A stretch of DNA of 64,000 nucleotides. It comes from Rhizobacter sp. Its GTDB lineage: Bacteria; Pseudomonadota; Gammaproteobacteria; Burkholderiales; Burkholderiaceae_C. Below, one piece after another: positions 26,801 to 31,833 of this stretch. The notes below the pieces were generated by a model. It worked only from the letters and a program-made list of their open reading frames with translations. It was not told the origin of the DNA and made no database searches. Every line of letters begins with the position of its first letter. The stretch's first letter is position 1. The stretch covers positions 2,232,001 to 2,296,000 of the forward strand of contig JAHBZQ010000001.1 in assembly GCA_019635355.1 (NCBI GenBank). Reading direction: 5' to 3'. The translations under genes were made by a program, and so were the position numbers.

Positions 26801-27265
26801 GCCAGTGTCGCCGTCGGTCCAGACGTACTGGTCGGCCGCGGCGTCATAGGTGATGGTGTCGAAGGCTCCGGCACCGTCGCTCGAGACGTAGGAGGCGCTA
26901 GCGATGTCATAGACATAAAGCGCTTGCGCACCATCGCGGTCGGTGCGCAGCAGGGTGCTGCCAGCGGCGTTGCGCACGCCGGTCAGCCGCAACGGTTGCA
27001 CGAAAAAGCCGTTGGACCAGTTGTCGGCGTTGTCGTCGTTCAACAAACCCTGGCTGTTGTAAGTCCGCAGGGCAACAGCCTCCAGGCCGCGGCCCACCAG
27101 ACGATCGTCCTGGTCCTGGAGCACCAGGTTGCCGTTGGCTGCGTTGACGAATACGCCCTCACCGCTGCGGCCATTGGCAGCGCTTCCCAATGAGCCGTTC
27201 CGGCCGAGCTCAGCGAGGGAGGTCAAGGTCAAACCGAGGCTGTTGCCGCCGACGATCGCTACCAT
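11522..27265 (-). CDS. Giant YD-repeat/RTX polymorphic toxin with GIY-YIG-like nuclease tip
   Basis: 5,247 residues. It has no obvious signal peptide (MVAIVGGNSLGLTLTSLAEL). Residues about 40-900 and 1,600-4,480 are YD/Rhs-type repeats (recurring 'YDAAGR', 'YRYDANGN'-like units). Residues about 935-1,535 hold four RTX blocks (GGxGxDxLx nonapeptides), each followed by an HCBP-related stretch such as 'YHFGYGSGHDSIVNFDEDAQ'. A LysM-like motif (YVVQAGDTLRSIAFKVYGD) lies near 4,500, and an Ala/Val-rich hydrophobic region at about 4,590-4,720. The last 111 residues contain GLYVL, KYVGRG, a Glu (GLEQAL) and an Asn (LLNQF), in GIY-YIG order. The canonical Rhs DPxGL-type autoprotease motif was not seen. 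A - strand AAGGAAAG lies before the ATG. Confidence 0.92.
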   Translation of the reverse strand: MVAIVGGNSLGLTLTSLAELGRNGSLGSAANGRSGEGVFVNAANGNLVLQDQDDRLVGRGLEAVALRTYNSQGLLNDDNADNWSNGFFVQPLRLTGVRNAAGSTLLRTDRDGAQALYVYDIASASYVSSDGAGAFDTITYDAAADQYVWTDGDTGVRERYDGGIDARLRSRTDTAGNTVSFAYTNGLLTTVTTASGEALHFDYNGSNLSQVRTVDSNGVTATRTRYEYDTENRLRRVTTDLSPEDNSVIDGDIYFTDYTYEGASRRVHTVTQRDGSSLTFDYVEINGQWRIETVTDALGHSTGFAYGTNETTITDALGRSTVMRFDAAGRLGEVEAPAVGNQNLRTTYAYNANGDVRQVIDGLGNAVHMEYDTRGNLVLQRDAAGNTVSRTYDARNHLLTETVYLIPDSDGDGPAQASRPQTTRYVYDSAASGRLRFAITPEGRVTEHRYNPQGEREATLTYSGGTYAVGSLGVTDVPSLSALVGWVGTQDMTRATRVDMTYDDRGQLRFTTSYARVDEDGEGVPGIYASIVTSVYDRDGSLLSTTLPDGQSTHYTYDGLGRLETQTDARQNTTLYFYDDANARTAVTLVNGLVTTSAYDAAGRLFSVVQSSVDGDLGETRYFYDAANRLAMTEDPTGVRQWMLYDEAGRKVADIDADGTLVEYRYDAASQLVGTKAYARRVDISLLVTAGGQPALPSLDDIRLLDAAHDRNSWRVYDSAGRLAATVDAAGLVTRIEYDGSSRVVAERQHAHRFLNLDAQPSLADIEVVPASVDDRVSRKFYSADGLLVAELDAELYFTEYRYDAAGRLAQQLRYASPMEGQLADALTPPVVVDLGNEPTGGAAYVVRQASEVVAAGPLHATELAARFNAQRALDPVAAVTDLVTLIRAANGALRLGGFDGIALLRSWTLGLAANDPIRAPLTSLGVVFAGDGSMSDDLYVGDSGANVLLGDGGNDILDGGAGNDVLAGQGGDNVLLGGGGNDELFGGGDRDTLDGGAGDDLLQGGNGADTYHFGYGSGHDSIVNFDEDAQGVNADTIVLGAGITLANVRFERAGTSLVIALTESSDRLWVDGYFDAGGATSQTVENIRFADGTTLGHPQVLARTLLGTSGDDTIYGSEGDDTIHGGAGDDLITGDVGNDNLLGGDGVDELLGSAGNDTLQGGAGADWLYGDSGDDLLDGGVGSDVLFGGSGADTYVFGFGSGHDAIYNYDDDAQGISADTLQLGAGVTAANARFLREGDNLIIELAGGADRLTVSGYFAENGTTSATLETIRFHDGSTLGHAGVLGMLMANPPGVSVEGTPGDDLLEGGAGDDGLSGGAGNDTYVFGRTSGRDFVGAFDESPTKVDEVLLKPDVAPQDVVLRRIDDMLILTIRNSAAVLTVVNHFASSADRITQIRFADGTIWNSSAIEARVTLPSDEADEIRGTSGADHVSGGAGKDLLVGLDGDDILEGGAAGDDLRGDGGNDTLVGGAGGDAMQGGDGNDSLNGGEGADQLAGDAGDDVLDGGAGDDYLDGGSGNDTYLFGHGSGRDVISNTDAAVGKLDRIVLGQGVTPALVLLERQGDDLMLRLHGNAVDSLRIQNYYRSPQDRIEQIVFANGQVWDAAQIDAQVASPSSAPIPVVSDTNPVLPAGAGGANRLVFRRVGDDLQVSDLDTQTTTTVAGWYAIGRDRVDLVTGSSEADASANQSTRYFYDARGLVIGELDAENSLTETVYDGNGRVAIVIRYSTEITAAVDASTRLDDIRPAIDTRAQYIITFYDDLGRVQYQQNIEGTTTRFHYDDVGNLISTVRAYSTDQERTLNVRYDRQGRLTGELSAEGAVLLAAATTQQQINQIWSQHGLTHAYDAAGRRSSTTDALGRRTLFFYTDDGQLSHTVNALGEVEERIYDGLNQLESTIRYSARLSASVLGQLEGGRVTAVLRNALAALRNPVLDSEVSNTYTRRGELETVTDAMRNVTTQTYNVFGNAESTRVLHQGEIVTDTTYYDRRGLAERTVRDVGGINAVTQSFYDAFGRVVRSIDANDGTTYFSYDRVGRLVQTIDASNAQRSTTYDAFGRVYQQFDAYERATTYFYSLEQRSVTVETPEGITTSTTRTRHGETYSVTDGNQQTTVYTYDRNGQLRRVDRPDGSWTEQEFDRAGLLRVATDANGNEVHYDYDAANRVLSVTVDPTDLALTTNYRYDAKGQAVWTQDPNGVWTHVEFDLNGRVRQVTVDPLLVPGPGDQLLANADGLALRTLYTYDEAGRQLTVTMPSGSVTRYEYDELGRRTVERVDPDGSLNITTRYSYDDKGNLVSVLDGAGNRTRYVYDATDRRIYSVDGAGGITHTDYDDEGRIARTTRYANAIAPNVLAALPIKASEQDIAALVDAEPGRDAVEARRYDDDGRLTFSVDGTGAVVEYRYDNNGNVTDRIAYINRIDLAAWSGGSDPQVNEEPGRDAHTRMAYDVLNRVTFVTDGMGAVTQNVYDDNGNVSRRIQYATARTEYEATVEQWSTTTAVANHGENRVTRYEYDAANRQTWATDANGSAVETSYDDNGNVRQVRAYDRRAVAGTVRGGVYETANDRVTTYRYDEANRLVRTVDAERYVTKVDYNEQERSVTTTRYYNPEVTAGVLPAADAQGRDRVSKVFHDRGGRVSSTEDALGFVESYTYDGLGNKLSFTNKKGSTWNYTYDAAGRLETEVTPEVALTLPGPGSGGGAALGPSYTSDARIVTRLTYDGLGNLSSRTEASGFVAEQRTTRYEYDAVGRQVRVIYPPVRVYNEHPSLLGANGQSGLAAPAELLRNENTGNALTSQTFYDALGNAVANVDVAGNASYKVYDKVGRVRYDVDAMGYVTGYEHDAFGDVRFLTRYNASTPLADDVPTSADQAITEDEVAEALGTDRSRDRTVTTVYDKLGRTLRVTESAAFAYDPTASGVAISHTQARKTTEKTYNAFGEVVQQAVLANSVTNTWSITAYYYDHRGRNVAEVNAGGYLTRRGYDAMGNLTQQTEYANPVAKPTPGSWLTDPGTPASSAQNRSTEYRYDKLDRKTHDIRKSVVFHTAASTTVGGQVLPALESHEEDVTTEYGYDAVGNLTRTTDNTGANTFSYYDALGRVTAVAAPARTSTESGQTLSPLTLYLRDAFGNVVQKSELALGAAAAQEFTGVSHTGSTHAYVSYPNGFFGPVVYYGVGTLGETGFPMPVFSEQDRITYYKYDRLGHLVQTTDANGHSQYNSYNERGELAKTWQGVTSGTSTAMPGANNASLVIDSTIFTAYQYDKLGRMTHSFTPSPVELLNEAATSGSSAPVVTRMLQSTAGVIDSVMTYNAFGEMTSKGIVDGGPGSGQQERFEYDNAGHLWRTTAGDGVTKVILYDVQGRITSVMTHSGVPGAPTLDEALSAEQVDNWTHTRRTDYVYDEIGHLQRQIDPWRVINEDGVSIRPLTASFSLTRSDTIRSVPIAWVDGEFSSVPTAYGMRWTRQTQNEVQLGWSDLAQLGSGDVRVTLRYQSQSYQSPGNFTGYFDENGNPYYDGQVVNHPSVELTYTWIFTNAAGIGATLRWNDEAASPHGGISAINGFVVEKKDANGQWHEVVNRTASGAYGSVIEVATQKDGVAGQTALKIRRQDSPDTPENWITVGINFGDAWRFDLSQLSSPYAYKVVRTPLDGSPEETLRTGLISGGVVTDSETLNPWARPVTHVTTDRWGNVLTRSDVRNADWVTTTSYNSLNQVIEQVQPVADLGQGAPTTRIYYDSLGRQIGVRDANLNLNLKYYDEAGNLAGEHHADGGRVEYSYNAFGNRVAQRDAIAATPDASVDAATRAKHVTRYTYDNMGRMLTTVHGAVDVFSSTGIQEDGAASVMLNYQGSLSTVERNTYDQAGRKISQTNGAGQTTRYRYDLAGNVIESVDPLLFHTRTYYDRLGKKASEIDANNRYATWHYDYFGKIRYHVDLGGGQYTYHYDDGRTGQLMSYDINRGSAGTTTVSYSYDAAGQQTGIWDSALSQQTTTTYDLAGNHVRETVRQNGYYNVYQDSHLAYDALGRLRDVSDGRVHIAMEYDQVGNRTRITTHANVLQPNTNSADTSKDEDRFFTYDSMNRQRIVDGIGVRDMQGILQKDSRGNYQAAISLTQGSEITYDVNGNRKTERKGGNRLTSVRTVVRGFYAYRASESEGGVSIGWLMGGGGEAGSEYREVFAESDIGYSGGQPYIISRSAPDGLFYISGVEEGPAYSDVTVNSINDGYVVNSYTYDAKNRLTVIAQDGLGINFNYYDAADRLVQNGLGRAIAGYADSRPTATQAQVALINTTRTTPGAVRGAGLSEETTQNLYDANGRNVRQQVRSPRDAKPFDRARVILNDYDNVGNVTHTHYDIVNDYHIDYYYNYKRFDSYKIDFVNGVDSRGNERSSTLGRLLGGLVSSALGLPGLGEWLGHTGRIFKGIGGFEGGTGTTQNFYDASGNLTRTTYTHEQERNYINNAEGQLLYANTAGSVTYNTGSVQRTVMANGEVLGSYGVSRNEQVADFNFSFRAFNGQQGGVSRYVVQAGDTLRSIAFKVYGDETLWYCIADSNALASDADIQPGQVLSISAQIGTVHNNAKTYTHFDQRQIGGDSAPPLGPPGQACGGNGQMIVQVVAVVVSVVLAYFTVGASLTVTNVLLAAAAAAGGNLAGQMVARELGMQKSINWESVAVSGIGGAISFGLPAFNIAGNAVLSAAVRGAVASAMTQGVAIAMGVQQKFSWTSVAVAAANAGIGEGLSDNASASNGELISASVDPNTGEMMPLGNGQYARDVGTGPLAGVARAQQTLLRGFASTATNLVLRGGRVSNEQLAADAFGTVLGASFAALSRPKTQGAPENPDRFRAENLARMRRLLDETTGETGGLVSTAVQQASGSSNETAGPIVSTSDASDARRAPYGSKEPWQTVVRKYINEDGNPTTLFATGVTTSALRLPRLESIPLQRTLVAEQVTSSGVNDGGIDWGMALGGGYYFSQPAVPEGPARAPMPYGEQMRRAVPAAVDLMVKGPAKGLVNGAPEFVTSVMKGLGYTGAVLRDGFDALRGAESRNYLGRAINEWDGTTGRVLEYSNGLQRMGGVPGELASPAAYAKAAQFTAGGIRGTATFLRETGGLPDWNIGLASPQAGVLYSNPIPLKFEKIVGPQLPSGVGGTGANYDKVTGQGLYVLFDEAGALKYVGRGDAPARLAVHEASLDKGELVGRVLWTNNLSKPQAKGLEQALMDHFGGALRQNPGSPLLNQFRSYQPSNPNAQMYRDAVTEDLWIATMKKIGG
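22660..24465 (-). repeat. RTX (hemolysin-type calcium-binding) repeat block within the giant toxin gene
   Basis: Four arrays of glycine/aspartate-rich nonapeptide codons (units such as GGAGNDVLA, GGDGNDSLN, GDAGDDVLD) at about 24465-24230, 23945-23690, 23370-23270 and 22995-22690. They are separated by HCBP-related linkers ('TYVFGFGSGHDAIYNYDDDA', 'NTDAAVGKLDRIVLGQGVTP'). In RTX proteins these repeats fold as beta rolls when they bind calcium outside the cell and usually accompany type I secretion. Finding them in the middle of YD repeats rather than at the C-terminus is unusual. At DNA level the arrays look repetitive, but they are coding and keep one frame. Confidence 0.88.
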
Positions 27266-27483
27266 GAGAAGCTTTCCTTAGGGTTATCCAGTAAGCGCCA
27301 TGAGGGGGCGAACCACTGCGCCCACTGCCCATGAGAACTTTCAATACATCCTCGGAAAACTCGTTCGGTTTAGCGTGACCGCCGCCTTCCCCTACACAAT
27401 TGCTGCAGAAGCGGGATATATGCAGCTGACGCGTAGCGAGAGACGCATACGACCCCGCCATCGCTTTGTGAAAGCCATTCACC
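27266..27483. promoter_or_regulatory. Divergent intergenic region between the toxin and a TPR gene
   Basis: 218 bp separate two divergent starts, so it must carry the promoters of both the giant toxin gene (leftward) and the TPR pair (rightward). It is clearly less G+C-rich than its flanks. The only site called is the leftward AAGGAAAG ribosome binding site just before the toxin ATG. No convincing -35/-10 pair and no sigma-28-type GCCGATA box was recognised in either direction. Confidence 0.5.
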
Positions 27484-28062
27484 ATGACCAACACGCAACT
27501 TCCGCCGGTTCTTCAACAAGCCATGCAAGCCAGCAGTGCCGGCGACATGGATACCGCCATGCGTCTATTGAGAACGGCCATTCACGATCTGCCGGATCAC
27601 CCGCTGCCTCACTTTCTGCTCGCAGCGGAACTCGCACAGGGCGGCAAGATGGAGGAAGCTGAAGCGGCCTTCGCGAACTCTGTCCTCTTGGCACCGGCAT
27701 TCGAGACGGCCCGGTTCCAGCTCGGCTTGCTTCAGTTCACATCTGGTCGCGTGTCCATGGCAATGCTCACGTGGCAACCGCTCGTGGAGCTGCCCGACAC
27801 CAACCCGTTCCACCGCTTCGTCTCCGGAATGGCCGCACTTGCCGCAGATCGATTCGAAGAAGCGGCGCACCATTTACGCGAAGGCATGAAACTGAATCAT
27901 GACAACCCGCCGCTGAACACCGACATGCAGATGTTGCTTGATCGAATCGCTCAACACACAGGTGACACCAGCAAAGCGGCCGAGCGAGATGACGAGGAAT
28001 CTGCACAGGCCTCGCATCACGTCCTGCTGTCAAATTACCAGCAAGATGGGCCCGCTCATTGA
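27484..28062 (+). CDS. Small TPR protein divergent from the toxin
   Basis: A 192-residue protein with about three tetratricopeptide-like helix pairs (AMQASSAGDMDTAMRLLRTA; GGKMEEAEAAFANSVLLAPA; ADRFEEAAHHLREGMKLNHD). It lacks a signal sequence and has an acidic, polar tail. It starts 218 bp from the divergent giant toxin and is followed after 27 nt by another small gene, so the two are probably co-transcribed. Small TPR proteins often serve as secretion chaperones or adaptors, and the location suggests a service role for the toxin. That is inference; nothing in the sequence names a partner. Confidence 0.65.
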   Translation: MTNTQLPPVLQQAMQASSAGDMDTAMRLLRTAIHDLPDHPLPHFLLAAELAQGGKMEEAEAAFANSVLLAPAFETARFQLGLLQFTSGRVSMAMLTWQPLVELPDTNPFHRFVSGMAALAADRFEEAAHHLREGMKLNHDNPPLNTDMQMLLDRIAQHTGDTSKAAERDDEESAQASHHVLLSNYQQDGPAH

Positions 28063-28089
28063 AGACAGACCTGGTTTTCTGATCTATCC

Positions 28090-28491
28090 ATGACTCGCAT
28101 CGATCGCTCCGGTCAGCTAACAGAGCTTCTTCGGAAAAGACTCAGCGCATTAAAGGACGCGAGTGCAGCGTCCAAGACGGCATCCGCAGGGCGAGCCAGC
28201 GCCGGTACGAAGCAGCACTCGACGGGCTCGTCTGCAGCGGGGTCTGTCGACGTCGCGGGCGCGCTGGCGAAGCGCATTCAGCTCATCGCGACCGACGATC
28301 CAGACCGTCATCGCAAGGCGTTTCGTGCTTTCCTCGAAGCGATGCTTCTCGCTGAGCTCGGTGAGTCGCTCATGAACGACGCAGCCTTTTACCAGATGGT
28401 TGATCAGATCCAGGAGCAGATGGAGGCGGACCCTCATCTCGCGGAAGCTGTGAGCAACGCGAGCGCGATTCTGCTCAAGGGGAATCTGTAG
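28090..28491 (+). CDS. Small hypothetical protein, possible toxin accessory factor
   Basis: A 133-residue cytoplasmic protein I do not recognise. Residues 1-55 are Ala/Ser/Thr/Lys-rich and probably disordered. Residues 55-133 form a helical acidic domain (HRKAFRAFLEAMLLAELGES; FYQMVDQIQEQMEADPHLAE). It follows the TPR gene by 27 nt in the same direction and probably shares its transcript. The size and helical acidic C-terminus would suit a chaperone or adaptor, but no family could be named. A short inverted repeat (GATGGG...CCCATC, 28509-28531) lies just beyond the stop and could be a weak terminator. Confidence 0.6.
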   Translation: MTRIDRSGQLTELLRKRLSALKDASAASKTASAGRASAGTKQHSTGSSAAGSVDVAGALAKRIQLIATDDPDRHRKAFRAFLEAMLLAELGESLMNDAAFYQMVDQIQEQMEADPHLAEAVSNASAILLKGNL

Positions 28492-28660
28492 CGCAGCGCC
28501 ACATCTGACGATGGGTTCGCGGAACGCCCATCCTCATGTACTGGCTGCACATACGCTACTGCCTTCTATTCGCCCCTCCCCGGCAGCTGCTGCGGCCGGA
28601 ATGCGAGGACTTGCAAGAATCACTTTGGCGCACCACGAGTCAACATCAAGAAAGCAGGGG

Positions 28661-30646
28661 ATGAAGATCAATCAAGAACATGCACGCCGAGGGAGCATTG
28701 CTTACCGGCCTGACATCGACGGGCTCAGGGCGATCGCCGTCCTGCTGGTGCTCGTCTTCCATTTCCATCTCTTCTCTGCCGGCAAGAGCGGCTTCGTCGG
28801 CGTCGACGTGTTCTTTGTGATCTCGGGCTATCTGATCACATCCATCGTGCGCCAGCAAGTCGCGGCGCAGCAGTTTTCACTGGTCGACTTCTGGGTCAAG
28901 CGCTTGCGCCGTCTGGCGCCGGTTCTCTTTGTCGTGCTGGCGCTGGTGTTGGCATATGGAGCACTGCGACTGTTGCAAGCTGACTTCAAGCAGCTAGCCG
29001 AGGAAGTCGCGGCGACGCAGTTCTATGTGGCCAATGTCTACTTCTGGCGCAACGTCAACTACTTCGGCCTACAGGCCGGAAACATCTACCTCCTCCACAC
29101 TTGGTCGCTCTCGGTCGAAGAACAGTTTTACATCCTCTATCCACTGTTCCTCGTTGTCGTGCTCAAGCGCTGGCGGGCGCAGGCGCCGTGGGTTGTGCTC
29201 GGGGTGGCGTTGCTGTCGTTCGGCCTGAACGTGGCGTTCGTGGGCTCCAAGCCGGAAGCGACGTTCTACCTGATGCCTACCCGTGCGTGGGAGCTGCTGA
29301 TCGGTGCACTGCTGACCTGGGTGCCCCGCGTACGGCATACAGGCGGCGCCCACCTTCTGGGCGTCCTGGGCGCGCTGCTCATCGCCGCGGCTATTGCGGC
29401 CTACAGCCCGGAAACCCGGTTTCCAGGGGTCTTCGCCTTGCTGCCTACGCTCGGCGCTGCAAGTCTCTTGCTTGCGGGCGGCGCGCCGGGCGCCTGGTCG
29501 ACGCGCGTGCTGTCGATGAAGCCGGTGGCGGCCATCGGCCGCATCTCGTATTCGTTGTACCTGGTGCACTGGCCGATCAACGTATTTGCGTCGAACGAGC
29601 TGGGCGAGGGATACACGTTGGGTTGGCGTCTGGCGATGCTGGCGGTGTGCTTTGTGGCGTCAGCGATTTTGTACCGCTGGGTCGAGATGCCGTTTCGCCA
29701 CGGGCGTGTGCTGTCGAGCGCTCGAGGGTTCGCGCAGGGTTATGGCGCAGGCCTGGCGTTGAGCATCGTGGTGTGTGCCACGGTGATCACGACAAAAGGC
29801 CTGCCACAACGCGTGCCACCCGACGTCGCAAGGATCGCTGCATTCGCCATGGATCGGCCCAGCGAGCGCTGCGCGGAGTTCCGTGCGCAGGGCGGGCAAG
29901 CCACCCCACCGTCTTGTTCCCTCGGCACGGATGGCCAGGCTCCGACGTGGGTGATCTGGGGCGACTCTCACGCGTGGGCCGCCCAGGATGCCATCGACCT
30001 GTGGCTGAAGAAGACTGGGCAGGCCGCCCGCTTCGCCTTCATGAACTCCTGTCCACCGCTGAGAGGCGTGCACGTGCAACGTGCGGGCACGACATGCCAC
30101 TCGTTGAACGAAGCCATGATGGCTGCGGCGCTTACAGACCCACAGATCAAGAACGTGTTTCTTGTCTCCTCGTGGCGCCAAGCTATCGAAGGCCGCCTCA
30201 GTACCTCGCCTGATCGGCACCTCGGCGAGGCAGGGTCCGTGGCGTTGTTTCACCAGCGGTTCGACGCCACGGTGCGCGAGCTTCATGCGGGAGGCAAGGC
30301 CGTTTATCTCTGGGAGCCCGTCCCTGGAGCGCGCGAAGACGTGCCTCGAGCCGCCGCGCTGGCACTGCTGCGTGGCACCAAGGCAAATCTTGACTACAGC
30401 GCGGCAGACTACCGCGAGCAAACGGCCTTCTTCTTCCAGGCCAAGGAGCGCAACCGGCCCTTCATCGCCGGGTCGTTCTCGCCATCACGTGTGCTGTGCC
30501 AAACCGGCATGTGTGCCTCAATTGTCGACGGCGACCCTGTCTACTACGACAACGGTCACCTAGCTCGCTCGGGCAGTGCTCGTTGGGCACTGGCCTTGGA
30601 GGCTCAGATGGGCCAGCCTGCTGTGGTGAGCCGGCTGGCGAACTAA
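28661..30646 (+). CDS. Acyltransferase 3 / SGNH-hydrolase membrane protein (OafA-like)
   Basis: 661 residues. The N-terminal acyltransferase-3 domain (about 15-370) has around ten membrane helices and the family motifs 'RPDIDGLRAIAVLLVLVFHF' (with the catalytic His) and 'GFVGVDVFFVISGYLI'. The C-terminal extracytoplasmic SGNH domain (about 420-660) shows 'VIWGDSHAWA' and a late 'DNGHLARSG', the expected Asp/His pair. Such proteins O-acetylate lipopolysaccharide O-antigen or other surface glycans. The ATG at 28661 was chosen because AGGGG lies directly before it and the conserved domain begins soon after; an upstream in-frame start would add an unconserved leader. It stands alone, not in a polysaccharide cluster. 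Confidence 0.9.
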   Translation: MKINQEHARRGSIAYRPDIDGLRAIAVLLVLVFHFHLFSAGKSGFVGVDVFFVISGYLITSIVRQQVAAQQFSLVDFWVKRLRRLAPVLFVVLALVLAYGALRLLQADFKQLAEEVAATQFYVANVYFWRNVNYFGLQAGNIYLLHTWSLSVEEQFYILYPLFLVVVLKRWRAQAPWVVLGVALLSFGLNVAFVGSKPEATFYLMPTRAWELLIGALLTWVPRVRHTGGAHLLGVLGALLIAAAIAAYSPETRFPGVFALLPTLGAASLLLAGGAPGAWSTRVLSMKPVAAIGRISYSLYLVHWPINVFASNELGEGYTLGWRLAMLAVCFVASAILYRWVEMPFRHGRVLSSARGFAQGYGAGLALSIVVCATVITTKGLPQRVPPDVARIAAFAMDRPSERCAEFRAQGGQATPPSCSLGTDGQAPTWVIWGDSHAWAAQDAIDLWLKKTGQAARFAFMNSCPPLRGVHVQRAGTTCHSLNEAMMAAALTDPQIKNVFLVSSWRQAIEGRLSTSPDRHLGEAGSVALFHQRFDATVRELHAGGKAVYLWEPVPGAREDVPRAAALALLRGTKANLDYSAADYREQTAFFFQAKERNRPFIAGSFSPSRVLCQTGMCASIVDGDPVYYDNGHLARSGSARWALALEAQMGQPAVVSRLAN

Positions 30647-31497
30647 CGGCACCTCTGTAGCGCCAACATCTCCTTGAGGATCGCTGGGCCTGGGTGGGTT
30701 TGGCCCGCCTGCCTCGGCGACTTCGCCAAGCGCCTCTAATCACTCCCAATCCTCGAGAGTCCAGCGTGGGGCAGTGCGATGGGTGCTCCATGAAGACGAG
30801 CCGTCAGACCTCCGCAACGTTCTCTTGAACCTCGCGCCCTGCAGCAGCGTCGGCGTGTGGCCGTGGCCGCTCGCGCTCGGCATCTGACTCGTAGCTCAAA
30901 CAGATGTAGTCCGGAAGTGATCGGAATCCCAGGAAGGTGCTCACACCAGTGATACGCGTTCTTCGGATCGCCCAAAGCTGGATCGAAATCGAAGCTTCGG
31001 TCGGATTTGCCGAGCGAAAGGCGGCCCCAGGCTGGTACGGACTACGAGGGTGCCAGAAGAACTGGCTCGGCGGAATCGCGGCGGCCGCCCAGCCAAGCCG
31101 CAGGAGGACGCAGACCAGATCAGCTTCCTGGAATCACCGCGAGCTGGGAAGGTATCGGGCACAGAGCAGCGATCGACGGCGGAAGGCTCCGACCATGTAG
31201 CTGCAGGCCGTCAGAGGGTCTCAGACAGAGAGCGGGTTCGCAGTCCAGCGTTCGATCCCAAGAGGCTCCTGCTGCGATCTGCTCCTCAGCACATCTCACC
31301 CTAGTCAACACTCTGGTTTGACCTCATACGCTCTTGCGGGACAAACATGCGGCGCATTGTGCCAATGCGGCCATTTAGGTCGGTGGGCTCCGAACGATGC
31401 ACTCTCGAACGGCCGCAATGCAGCGATTGCTGTCGGTCGTGACTTGCTCAGTGGCTACCGACACCGGGTTAAACGGTACGCACGGAAAGAAAGTTAT
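30647..31497. other. Gene-poor stretch upstream of the retron
   Basis: About 850 bp without a convincing gene. Open frames on both strands lack good start codons, ribosome sites or recognisable domains. The longest clean one is on the - strand (about 31130 down to 30804); it has protein-like composition but no ATG, GTG or TTG at its head, so it could be a decayed fragment. G+C content falls toward the right end. The retron promoter should lie near 31450-31520, but no clear -35/-10 pair was recognised. Confidence 0.4.
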
Positions 31498-31512
31498 TTC
31501 GCTGTGAGCGAA
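31498..31512. promoter_or_regulatory. Palindrome TTCGCT-GTG-AGCGAA upstream of the retron RNA
   Basis: A perfect 6-bp inverted repeat with a 3-nt spacer lies 14 nt before the a1 repeat of the retron RNA. Palindromes of this size are typical operators of XRE-type repressors, and the retron encodes exactly such a helix-turn-helix protein. It is therefore a candidate autoregulatory site controlling the msr-msd/HTH/RT transcript. A role as a small RNA hairpin at the transcript start is the alternative. The pairing is seen directly; the function is inferred. Confidence 0.45.
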
Positions 31513-31526
31513 GTCATGGTACGCTC

Positions 31527-31815
31527 CGTCCCGTTGGTGTGGAGATAAGCCAGAGTAGTACCCGGACCACTTGTGGTCTGCGGGGAGGAAACTCCCCAAA
31601 CAGTACCCCGGTCACGCGATCCGACGGCCCTGTGCCGGTCGATGTGCGGCGGGCGGTGGCGGATGCCGGCTGGAGCGGCATCCGCGCGGATGGATTGGCA
31701 GGGAGAAGTCGTCCTTCTCATTCCCTAGTTACGGGCTGGACGTGCATAGCAATCCCGCTGTGCATGCGTAACTGAAGGGACAGTGTATGGAAACTCGTAC
31801 GACCAACAAGGGACG
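31527..31815 (+). ncRNA. Retron msr-msd non-coding RNA
   Basis: A 289-nt structured region between the gene-poor stretch and the HTH gene. The 5' a1 repeat (31527-31538, CGTCCCGTTGGT) is complementary to a2 (31802-31815, ACCAAC-AA-GGGACG) with a 2-nt bulge. An AGC at 31548-31550 offers the branching guanosine (31549) about 11 nt after a1. Two msr hairpins follow: GACCAC-TT-GTGGTC (31565-31578), and GGGGAG-GAAA-CTCCCC (31582-31597) with a GNRA-type loop. Further hairpins in the msd part are at 31659-31685 (10-bp stem), 31703-31719 (6 bp) and 31727-31773 (7-bp base plus an inner 8-bp stem with one G-T pair). The downstream reverse transcriptase makes the assignment firm; the msr/msd boundary is not resolved. 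Confidence 0.85.
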
Positions 31816-31833
31816 ACGGTCGAAAGGTAGTGT

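Noticed and set aside
27266..27483. Sigma-28 promoter for the toxin gene
   Set aside because: No GCCGATA-type -10 with a properly spaced TAAA -35 could be found in either orientation.
30804..31130. Possible - strand gene before the retron
   Set aside because: No ATG, GTG or TTG at the beginning of the open stretch and no recognisable domain.
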